Assembly: GCF_947500765.1 (NCBI RefSeq)
Contig: NZ_CANMTH010000001.1
Coordinates: 659,239-723,238, forward strand
Direction of reading: 5' to 3'
From: an uncultured Formosa sp.
GTDB taxonomy: Bacteria; Bacteroidota; Bacteroidia; Flavobacteriales; Flavobacteriaceae
Length of the DNA: 64,000 bases
In this document: positions 57,117-64,000 of the stretch, piece by piece
Layout: each line of letters starts with the position of its first letter
How positions within the stretch are numbered: position 1 is the first letter of the stretch
Position numbers and translations under genes: made by a program
The notes under the pieces: model-generated
The model's input: only the letters and a program-made list of their open reading frames with translations
Told to the model about the DNA's origin: nothing
Databases searched by the model: none

Positions 57117-58166
57117 CTATCCTTCAGTATTAAAGAATACCTTATAATAATACATTTTCTTTTCTTCGTCAAATCCGCGTTCTAAATATTCACTAGCAGC
57201 ATCTGGAGCATCAATATCTAGTTTAATTTGAATTTGTGTATCGAGTTTAATTTCAGTTTTAATTTTTGCTTTTTGCTTCTTCACTACAGGTTCGGCAACA
57301 TCAAACTGATTTAGTATTAAAAGATCTTGTTCGCCTTCAAACGACTTTTTATAATCGTCGAAAAGTGTTTTGTGATTGTCGTCTTCAAAGACTTCTTCTT
57401 TAAAGTTTTCAATATTTACAAATTCATGTTCCTTAAAATAATCTACCGTTTTTGCTAAAAATATGTTTTGCTCTTGATTTCCGTAACTGGTTTTTAATAT
57501 CTCGGTAGAAAACTCTTTACATAATTCGATATAATTCTGGGTGTGAGAATTAAAATCGTTTGCATATTTAATATTTAAAAAATGATTGATCCAATATTGT
57601 GCATCGTAATTATTATTGTCTACTGTTAAAACAATAGGCCCTTCTGCATCTGTTTGGTTTAAAATTAGGCATCCTTTATCTACTTTTTTTGTGTTTATAC
57701 CTTGTTGTACGGCGACATCGTAACTGTTGCCTTCTAAATAGGTTTGAAAGAAATTAGATTTACTTTCAATTTTAAAGATTCCAATTGCATTGGTTACGAT
57801 TTCATTAAACTCTATCCCTTCAAAAATCGCGACAATAACATCTCCTGTTTTTATTTGTACAGAATTGGATTGCTCGTATAAATGCTTAACAATATTTTTA
57901 GAAACCTCGATAAAGTTAGCTTCATCTGCAAAAATATCTGCAGCATAGGTGTTTATTTCATTCAGTTTAATATTGGCATGGTGATTAAAGCGGTGACTTT
58001 GTACCACACTACCAAATGGTCTTAATAAAAACGGAAGCATTAAGTCGTAACTCGCTTCGTCAAACTGTACTTCGTTTTCTGAAAAGGCATTTTTAGTATC
58101 GTTAAATTTATTTCCAACTTTATGAATTATAAATTTAGAAATTGTGGCGATGTTACGTTTTATCAT
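57117..58166 (-). CDS. nucleoid-associated protein, NdpA/YejK family
   Basis: Cytoplasmic DNA-associated protein of 349 residues. It begins with the pattern typical of the Bacteroidota form (NIATISKFIIHKVGNK, then SYDLMLPFLLRPF). GDVIVAIFEGIEFNEIVTNAIGIFKIE and NQTDAEGPIVLTVDNNNYDAQYWINHFL match the 37-kDa nucleoid-associated family. The precise activity is not well defined. A promoter with TACTTTTG lies 29 bases upstream. Confidence 0.88.
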   Translation of the reverse strand: MIKRNIATISKFIIHKVGNKFNDTKNAFSENEVQFDEASYDLMLPFLLRPFGSVVQSHRFNHHANIKLNEINTYAADIFADEANFIEVSKNIVKHLYEQSNSVQIKTGDVIVAIFEGIEFNEIVTNAIGIFKIESKSNFFQTYLEGNSYDVAVQQGINTKKVDKGCLILNQTDAEGPIVLTVDNNNYDAQYWINHFLNIKYANDFNSHTQNYIELCKEFSTEILKTSYGNQEQNIFLAKTVDYFKEHEFVNIENFKEEVFEDDNHKTLFDDYKKSFEGEQDLLILNQFDVAEPVVKKQKAKIKTEIKLDTQIQIKLDIDAPDAASEYLERGFDEEKKMYYYKVFFNTEG

Positions 58167-58194
58167 GTTTTTTTTATCTTAAAAATAAGGGCTG

Positions 58195-58202
58195 CAAAAG
58201 TA
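58195..58202 (-). promoter_or_regulatory. -7 element TACTTTTG of the nucleoid-associated protein gene
   Basis: Reads TACTTTTGCAGCCC on the minus strand, 29 bases before the start. The GCAGCC following is like rrn promoter unit 2 at 63.68 kb. Confidence 0.62.
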
Positions 58203-58257
58203 CTAAATTAGCTTCAGCTTTAATAATAAAAAATAAGGTCTTAATTGTTTCTTTCTT

Positions 58258-60690
58258 TTAATTTATCTGATAAATAATTATGGCATTATCTCCTCCTTTA
58301 GTGACCGCTTCTATAAGGTTGTCTTGGTCTGAATTGGCTAAGTCTATAGTGCTTGTGCCGTAAACAGGAAAATTAGAAATATTCTCGCCTTGGCTATCAA
58401 ATACATAAACTTTTTGTGCTTGTACATCTGTAGTGGTTATGTATATTTTATTATTTATATAGAATAACTTTACAGGAGAGTATGTGCCAAAGTCTAATTC
58501 TAAGGTTTTGTTTCTAATGGTTAATTTATTTCCAGATTGTGTAACCAAAGTACGACTTGTAGCATATAAATGATGATCTTCTCCGAGGTTTAAATTTTCG
58601 CTAGACACGCCGCCTCTTGTATTTATAAGTATTAAATCGCCTTCGTCTGTGGTAGTAACAAATTTGTCGTTGTATACGTAAACGCCCTCTTTAGAATAGG
58701 AGTAAGAAGATTTAGGGGTTACACGCACCTCTCCTGTTCTACTTAAAATATAAATTTGGTCACTTGTTTTAAATACTAAATAATCTTTGCGGTTAATTCT
58801 AAAATGTTGTGGTGTGTGAATAATAGATTGGTTGGCTTCTTTATAAGTAAACCCTTTTACTTTATTGCCCTGAGCATCGTACATTAATACGCCTTTGTTT
58901 TGAACTACTACCAAGCGGTATTTTTTATTATTGTCGTAATCAAAAACGGCTAAAGGCTGCGTAACCTTATCTTTAAATTTTTTAGGGTAAGCTTTTGCAG
59001 ATTTACCATTACGATCTAACACATATAAATGATGAGCTGTAGTAAAAGCAAGTTGTAAACGACCATTTTTGTACATGTCTATCTGAGAAATATTGCCCAG
59101 AATAGGCTCGTCAAGTTCTTTTTTCCAAAGGACTTTACCTTTATTAGAAATTAAATACAGATTGTTATTTACATCCTGAACCACAATTTCTTTTTGTCCA
59201 GAAGTGTGATTGGTTACAAACTGTGGATTATTTAATAATTTAGCATCTAATTTTATATTTAAATCTTCGCTTACTGCATTCTCTGTAACTCTTGTTTTAT
59301 TCTTTTTTATAACAGCATTCACGTGTGCAAAATTATGATCGTATATATATTGTATAGCCGAAATTTTAAAGGCATTTGCATTTGTGTTTGAAGTTGTTTT
59401 AAAGTTTGCTTGTAGCACACCGTTAAGAAGTGTAGCATTTCCTACTAACATTAATGAAGATGCATCGCTTAAGTTTTCTGTAATGTTATTGTAAAAATCG
59501 CGATTGCTTAATGTTGCTTTGTTTTGATGTGAGGCAATTATGTTTTGTAGTAATTCTAAATTGTCTGAAAATACAAAGAAAGAATCTATAGAGGCATAAA
59601 AAGAAGCAGTCTTGGTTTTTATTAAAGGCTGAAAATTAATAGCAAACCATTCTGGATGTTCGAAACGTTTAATGTCTATTTGTCTAAATGTTTCTAAAAT
59701 TTCTTGAGAATCTAATAAGGCTTCATTAGTTGCTATATCGTCTAAACTATGTAAAGCAATTGCACGCGAGTCTTTATTATATATTACACCAACTTCATCT
59801 GTATTATCAAACAAGGTCGTTTCTGGAGGTTCTTGGCTATTTAAAACAACTAAGTTTGCTTGTAAATTACTAAAGTCTTGGTAGGTTAAACTCATAAAAC
59901 CGTCACTGTCTTCAGGTGTAATTTGTGCCGTTTTGTTTTCTTGCGGAATTGTATTCTTAAAAATATTGATGATATGGTTTGTAGAATCTTCAGCTTTCGT
60001 AATACCGTTTAATGTGATCTGATCTTGAGTAATGTCTGTGTCTAGTGCAAGATATTTGGTGAATTTTTGAAGAGGAATAGAGTCTGAGCTAAAAAACAAT
60101 GTAGATTCTTTAATGTCTTCAGTGTCTAATATAACAGCAAATGTTTTTTCGGTAGCTGTTGTGTTGTATATTTTTTGAAGTTCTGCACTTACTGGTTTTG
60201 TTTTTAAACTTTTTTCAATAATAGATTTTGAAGTCGAACCTATAAAAACACTGTCAATCACAACGCTAAAAAATGTTTCAGTTTTGAGTTTTGTTTTAGT
60301 AATGGTGCTGTTTTTAAACTTAATACTTTCTTGTATTGGTTTAGAAATAGAATCGAATTGAAAAAAATCTGAAGTGTATTTTGTAATCAGTGTAATTTGT
60401 GTACTATCTATTTCATCTTTAGAAAAACAAAATAAAGTTTCATGATTAGGTTTAAAAGCCGATGTATTTTTAAATACAGCATCTAAAGCTTTATAGAATT
60501 TGGCAGTTTTAAATTCCTGAACTAAAACGTTGTTCGTTAAACTGCTTTTTAAATCTTCAATATTATTCGTTTTAATTAAAGTTGACGTATGTTCTGGAAC
60601 AAATTCAATTAAACTTTGGTGCGATGTTGTCGTAGTATCGCAACTAATTAAGAATACACTAAAAATTATAGCTAAGAAAAGCGCTCTCAT
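58258..60690 (-). CDS. large lipoprotein with C-terminal beta-propeller-like repeats
   Basis: 810 residues; lipoprotein signal ending at Cys17 (LISC). Residues 20-470 form a long Asn/Lys/Thr-rich region with no recognised domain. From about residue 485 a series of strand motifs repeats: VVQDVNNNLYLISNKGKVLWKKEL, LAFTTAHHLYVLDRNGKSAKAY, VVVQNKGVLMYDAQGNKV, and others. Each ends in an xxDxxGK or xxNxxG turn, like a PQQ or WD-type beta-propeller; the substrate or partner is not known. It lies between rnhB (31-base gap) and the nucleoid-associated gene, with its own -7 element. Confidence 0.82.
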   Translation of the reverse strand: MRALFLAIIFSVFLISCDTTTTSHQSLIEFVPEHTSTLIKTNNIEDLKSSLTNNVLVQEFKTAKFYKALDAVFKNTSAFKPNHETLFCFSKDEIDSTQITLITKYTSDFFQFDSISKPIQESIKFKNSTITKTKLKTETFFSVVIDSVFIGSTSKSIIEKSLKTKPVSAELQKIYNTTATEKTFAVILDTEDIKESTLFFSSDSIPLQKFTKYLALDTDITQDQITLNGITKAEDSTNHIINIFKNTIPQENKTAQITPEDSDGFMSLTYQDFSNLQANLVVLNSQEPPETTLFDNTDEVGVIYNKDSRAIALHSLDDIATNEALLDSQEILETFRQIDIKRFEHPEWFAINFQPLIKTKTASFYASIDSFFVFSDNLELLQNIIASHQNKATLSNRDFYNNITENLSDASSLMLVGNATLLNGVLQANFKTTSNTNANAFKISAIQYIYDHNFAHVNAVIKKNKTRVTENAVSEDLNIKLDAKLLNNPQFVTNHTSGQKEIVVQDVNNNLYLISNKGKVLWKKELDEPILGNISQIDMYKNGRLQLAFTTAHHLYVLDRNGKSAKAYPKKFKDKVTQPLAVFDYDNNKKYRLVVVQNKGVLMYDAQGNKVKGFTYKEANQSIIHTPQHFRINRKDYLVFKTSDQIYILSRTGEVRVTPKSSYSYSKEGVYVYNDKFVTTTDEGDLILINTRGGVSSENLNLGEDHHLYATSRTLVTQSGNKLTIRNKTLELDFGTYSPVKLFYINNKIYITTTDVQAQKVYVFDSQGENISNFPVYGTSTIDLANSDQDNLIEAVTKGGDNAIIIYQIN

Positions 60691-60708
60691 AAAAAAGATT
60701 TTTTTTTA

Positions 60709-60716
60709 CAAATATA
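60709..60716 (-). promoter_or_regulatory. -7 element TATATTTG of the propeller lipoprotein gene
   Basis: Minus-strand TATATTTG, 19 bases before the start at 60690 and just after the rnhB stop, so the lipoprotein gene may be transcribed separately from rnhB. Confidence 0.5.
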
Positions 60717-60721
60717 GGAAG

Positions 60722-61321
60722 TTATAGATCTAATTTTAATTGATCTGGTAGTAATCTAAAAGATAAACGGTGGTATTTTGTAGGACCATATTTTTTTATA
60801 GCTGCACGATGTTCTTTTGTAGGGTATCCTTTATTCTGTTTCCAGTTATACATGGGGTATTCTTCATGAATCATATTCATATATGCATCGCGATATGTTT
60901 TTGCAAGAATAGAAGCTGCTGCGATATTTAAATATTTTCCGTCTCCTTTTATAATGGTTGCATAAGGCACTTTTAAATACGGTTTAAACCGGTTTCCGTC
61001 TACGCTTATAAATTCCGGTTCTGGGTCTAATTTTGCAATTGCTAATTGCATGGCGTGTATAGATGCATTTAAAATATTTATTTCGTCAATTTTATCAGGG
61101 AAAACATGAGCGACACCAAAGGCAACTGCTTCCAGTTCTACTATAGGTTTTAATAAATCTCGTTTCTTCTCAGATAATTGTTTCGAGTCGTTTAATATTG
61201 TGTTTTTAAATGTTTTTGGTAAAATTACAGCAGCAGCAGTAACGGGTCCGGCTAAACAACCACGGCCTGCTTCGTCTGTGCCGCATTCAAATTCGTATTC
61301 AGAATAGTTAAGGGCAAGCAT
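60722..61321 (-). CDS. rnhB: ribonuclease HII
   Basis: Removes RNA from RNA-DNA hybrids in the cytoplasm. The type 2 RNase H motif [13 protein letters not shown] with Asp16-Glu17 is at the N-terminus; ISVDGNRF and [13 protein letters not shown] supply the remaining carboxylates of the DEDD active site. Length 199 equals E. coli RnhB (198). The propeller lipoprotein gene begins 31 bases after its stop. Confidence 0.97.
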   Translation of the reverse strand: MLALNYSEYEFECGTDEAGRGCLAGPVTAAAVILPKTFKNTILNDSKQLSEKKRDLLKPIVELEAVAFGVAHVFPDKIDEINILNASIHAMQLAIAKLDPEPEFISVDGNRFKPYLKVPYATIIKGDGKYLNIAAASILAKTYRDAYMNMIHEEYPMYNWKQNKGYPTKEHRAAIKKYGPTKYHRLSFRLLPDQLKLDL

Positions 61322-61364
61322 TTAAATTATAGTTTTGTTATGTATGGATATCATATTTTGTATT

Positions 61365-61372
61365 TACATTTG
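61365..61372 (+). promoter_or_regulatory. -7 element TACATTTG of the putative porin gene
   Basis: Matches TAnnTTTG plus CA, 20 bases before the start. It lies in the 70-base space between the divergent rnhB and porin genes. Confidence 0.62.
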
Positions 61373-61391
61373 CAAGATCTAAAAAATAATT

Positions 61392-63359
61392 ATGAAGCAA
61401 ATCATTCTGTTATTCTTTTTAATGAGTTTTACTCATCTGGCTTTTTCGCAAGTTGTGCCAAAACTAGACAAGAAAATTGAAAGTGATAGTGCTACAACTG
61501 AAAAAGGACTTACCGAAAAATCATCAGATACTACCAAATCAAAACCAGATGAGAAAGAAGTAGCCAAGATAGAACAATATCTTATAGTGTCTCATTTAAA
61601 CGATACAACTTATGTAGATACGACATTGTCTATTAAAAAGGAATATAAGTTTAATTCTATAAGAAAGGATGAATTTGGTTTAATTGCGTTTTCTAATATG
61701 GGGCAAACGTATAATACGTTAAGCTATAATTTTAAATCGGAACGTTTAATGCCTGATTTAGGAGCACGATCTAAGTTTTTTGCTTTTAAGCAAATAGAAG
61801 ATGTTAGTTACTACCATGTACCAACGCCCTTAACAGAGTTGTTTTATAAAACGGGTTTTGAACAAGGGCAAGTTGCTCAAGGTTTCTTTACGGTTAATAC
61901 ATCCGATCAGTTTAATTTTTCGATTTCCTATAAAGGTCTAAGATCTTTAGGAAACTACCAACATATTCTTGCCAGTATAGGAAACTTCGAGTTTTCTGCC
62001 AATTACAAAACAAAAGACGAACGTTATATTGCTAAAGTGCATTTTGTAGGCCAGGATATTAATAATGAAGAAAATGGTGGTTTGTCTGATGATAATACTG
62101 AATATTTTGAATCAGGAGATCCCGATTTCTTAGATCGTGGTGTTTTTGATGTGAATTTTGAAGATGCAGATAATACTTTAAAAGGGAAGCGTTTTCATTT
62201 AGACCATCGCTACTATATTGTAAAGCCAAAAGATTCTTTAGCCAAACATAGTTTAAATGTAAACCATATTATGACGTTTGATGATCAGTACTATCAATTT
62301 AATCAGGATGATCAAAATGATTATTTTGGAGATGCCTTTGTGTCTAGTGATATAGAAGATAGAAGTACGATTGAAAATTTTTATAATCAATTTCAACTTA
62401 ACTATAGTAACTCACTTTTAGGAGATTTACAATTTAATGTAAGTCACGATAATTATAATTACGGATACGATCAAATTGTAATTATAGATGAAGAACAAAT
62501 AACCAATAGATTAAAAGGTAATATTATAGCTCTAGGAGGGAAGTATCATAATAAGTTTGGTGGCTTCGATATTTATGGAGATGTAGGTTTAAACGTTACT
62601 GGCGATTTTAGTGGTAATTACATTACAGGAAAAGCATCTTACAAATTCACAGACGATATATTAATGAGTGCAGAAATTAATCATAATGCCTCACAGCCTA
62701 ATTATAACTTCTTGTTGTTTCAGAGTGACTATTTAAATTATAATTGGCAAACTAATTTTAGTACAGAGAAGACACAGCAATTGAGTTTTAAGTTAGAATC
62801 AGAAAAGCTAGCAAATATAACAGTAGACTATTCTACGATTAGCGATTATGCATACTTTAAAGAAGACGAAGATGCTGGAGGTGTAAAACCTTTTCAAAAC
62901 AGTGAGACTATTACATATTTAAGAGTGCGCTTAGATAAAGAAATAAGATTTGGGCACTTTGCTCTAGATAATAGTATCATGTATCAAAATGTACAAGATG
63001 ATAATCAAGTATTAAATGTGCCAGAGTTTGTAACTCGTAATACCTTATATTATAGAAACGAATTTTTTAAAAAGGCATTGTTGCTAGAAACAGGTGTTAC
63101 GTTTAATTACTTTACAGATTACTACATGGATGCTTACGATCCTTTATTAGCAGAATTCTATATGCAAACAGATCGAGAGTATGGGAGCTTTCCAAGGTTA
63201 GACTTTTTTTTAAATGCTAAAATTCAACAAACACGTGTTTACTTTAAAGTAGAACACTTTAATTCGTCGTTTACAGGCTACGATTACTATTCGGCTCCTA
63301 ACTATCCCTATCGTGATTTAACATTACGCTTTGGTATTGTATGGAATTTCTTTATGTAA
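61392..63359 (+). CDS. putative porin, Bacteroidota outer-membrane barrel
   Basis: 655-residue outer-membrane protein. A signal peptide ends near residue 20 (LAFSQ), followed by an acidic, Lys-rich, probably disordered linker to residue 60. The rest has many alternating strands with aromatic residues, ending LTLRFGIVWNFFM, the expected terminal strand. FGLIAFSNMGQTYNTLSYNF and FNLTVSHDNYNYGYDQ-like segments fit the family annotated as putative porin (Porin_10). Solute not known. It is monocistronic and precedes the rrn-type leader. Confidence 0.82.
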   Translation: MKQIILLFFLMSFTHLAFSQVVPKLDKKIESDSATTEKGLTEKSSDTTKSKPDEKEVAKIEQYLIVSHLNDTTYVDTTLSIKKEYKFNSIRKDEFGLIAFSNMGQTYNTLSYNFKSERLMPDLGARSKFFAFKQIEDVSYYHVPTPLTELFYKTGFEQGQVAQGFFTVNTSDQFNFSISYKGLRSLGNYQHILASIGNFEFSANYKTKDERYIAKVHFVGQDINNEENGGLSDDNTEYFESGDPDFLDRGVFDVNFEDADNTLKGKRFHLDHRYYIVKPKDSLAKHSLNVNHIMTFDDQYYQFNQDDQNDYFGDAFVSSDIEDRSTIENFYNQFQLNYSNSLLGDLQFNVSHDNYNYGYDQIVIIDEEQITNRLKGNIIALGGKYHNKFGGFDIYGDVGLNVTGDFSGNYITGKASYKFTDDILMSAEINHNASQPNYNFLLFQSDYLNYNWQTNFSTEKTQQLSFKLESEKLANITVDYSTISDYAYFKEDEDAGGVKPFQNSETITYLRVRLDKEIRFGHFALDNSIMYQNVQDDNQVLNVPEFVTRNTLYYRNEFFKKALLLETGVTFNYFTDYYMDAYDPLLAEFYMQTDREYGSFPRLDFFLNAKIQQTRVYFKVEHFNSSFTGYDYYSAPNYPYRDLTLRFGIVWNFFM

Positions 63360-63521
63360 TAAGACTATGTTTAGATCTTATCATAAAGGTTCGTTTCTGT
63401 ATTGCTGAAGTAAATAAAGGCATATTTTTATGAATTGTGACGCCTTGTAAAAAAAACATTACACTTAACTACCTGATAGTTTATGGTTTAAGATTTTTAT
63501 GAAAATAATTACATAAAAACC

Positions 63522-63606
63522 TTGCTCAGTTACGGTAAAAGTATGTATATTTGCACCCGCTTAGCGACGCAACTACGGTAGTAAGCTAGGTAAAATGTTC
63601 ATTAAC
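63522..63606 (+). promoter_or_regulatory. rrn-type promoter unit 1 with boxA-like sequence
   Basis: TTG (63522-63524), 21-base spacer, TATATTTG (63546-63553), then GCACCCGCTTAGCGACGCAAC, and a boxA-like GTTCATTAAC at 63597-63606. First of three similar units. Confidence 0.72.
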
Positions 63607-63657
63607 AGAGTTATATTTATCGGATTTAGTTTTGAATTAAAAAAGATAAAAAAAAGC

Positions 63658-63733
63658 TTGTTAGGAATAAAAAAGGTTGTATGTTTGCAGCCGCTAAAAA
63701 CGGCAACGTTTTTAGAAAGAAAAGTTCTTTAAG
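63658..63733 (+). promoter_or_regulatory. rrn-type promoter unit 2 with boxA-like sequence
   Basis: TTG (63658-63660), 19-base spacer, TATGTTTG (63680-63687), then GCAGCCGCTAAAAACGGCAAC, and a boxA-like GTTCTTTAAG at 63724-63733. The spacer shares AGGAATAAAAAAGG with unit 3. Confidence 0.74.
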
Positions 63734-63795
63734 TATTGTTTTTATGGGGTTAGGAAAAGTTGAGAAACTGGACTAAAAAAAACTTCAAAAAAACA

Positions 63796-63880
63796 TTGTG
63801 AGGAATAAAAAAGGGTTTTATATTTGCACCCGCTTAACGAGGCAACGAGTTGAGAAACATAGAGAAATAAGTTCATTAAC
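63796..63880 (+). promoter_or_regulatory. rrn-type promoter unit 3 with boxA-like sequence
   Basis: TTG (63796-63798), 20-base spacer, TATATTTG (63819-63826), then GCACCCGCTTAACGAGGCAAC, and a boxA-like GTTCATTAAC at 63871-63880. Nearest to the window end. Confidence 0.74.
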
Positions 63881-64000
63881 ATATTGAATTGACAGCGTAG
63901 ATATTAACTGGAAACGGTTAATGTCAACAAAAAGAATAGACCATTTTGAGTACCAAATTTAATTCCATTAGTTGTTAAAAGTAATAGTGGAAACACTTAA
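63881..64000 (+). promoter_or_regulatory. probable 16S rRNA leader (transcribed spacer)
   Basis: No reading frame follows promoter unit 3. The sequence has an ATTAAC-TGGAAAC-GGTTAAT hairpin (around 63902-63922) and AT-rich spacer to the window edge. By position and promoter type it should be the leader of an rRNA operon whose 16S gene begins outside the window; this is inferred, since no rRNA bases are visible. Confidence 0.6.

Noticed and set aside
1..64000. Mobile elements, prophage, CRISPR or defence genes
   Set aside because: No transposase, integrase, phage structural gene, spacer-repeat pattern or nuclease-ATPase defence set was found; content is largely housekeeping.

Overview
The window is AT-rich, densely coded and typical of a Flavobacteriaceae (Bacteroidota) chromosome. 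Evidence: a SusC/SusD pair, two proteins with a C-terminal type IX secretion (T9SS) sorting domain, GSCFA, DUF4230, DUF5522 and VF530 family proteins, and many promoters with the Bacteroidota -7 element TAnnTTTG instead of the E. coli -10 box. Species cannot be named from the sequence alone. Apart from the partial SusCD-GH3 locus and the two T9SS surface proteins, the content is largely housekeeping. No insertion sequence, prophage, CRISPR array, defence system or tRNA gene was recognised.

Layout. 1-6.2 kb: 3' end of a polysaccharide-utilisation locus (5'-truncated SusC transporter, SusD lipoprotein, GH3 glycosidase). 6.3-14.4 kb: adenine deaminase-like enzyme, AraC regulator, DsbD, DUF1028-TPR protein, NAD(P)-binding epimerase-like protein, acetate-uptake-type transporter, zinc metallopeptidase. 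14.4-21.6 kb: 2OG-Fe(II) oxygenase, a minus-strand operon (flavin-type oxidase, degenerate double ABC ATPase, MFS carrier), AqpZ, Blc lipocalin, a 55-residue membrane protein missed by length cut-offs, and HemN. 22-27 kb: RNA and ribosome-maturation genes (RhlE-type helicase, VF530 protein, Era, Der). 27-34 kb: outer-membrane barrel protein, MscS channel, and the operon M23 peptidase-MerR-LemA-TPM-TPM. 34-41.5 kb: AlaS-GSCFA, DUF4230, rhodanese, crotonase, small proteins. 41.5-47.5 kb: two paralogous T9SS-exported surface proteins. 47.7-50.8 kb: operon of a PLP enzyme, LysM glucosaminidase and HemL. 50.9-61.3 kb: LysS, LipB, small lipoproteins and membrane proteins, nucleoid-associated protein, beta-propeller lipoprotein, RNase HII. 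61.4-63.4 kb: putative porin. 63.4-64 kb: a non-coding tandem promoter region that looks like the leader of an rRNA operon starting just beyond the window.

Most notable observations: (i) three successive promoter / conserved initial sequence / boxA-like units in the presumed rrn leader; (ii) a leader on the RNA helicase gene with an 11-codon uORF that repeats the first nine bases of the gene and overlaps its start codon, plus a hairpin whose 5' arm could pair with either copy; (iii) an asymmetric double ABC ATPase that keeps the parts for only one composite ATP site; (iv) tandem T9SS paralogues with a stretch of nearly identical DNA. None amounts to a clearly new multi-gene system.
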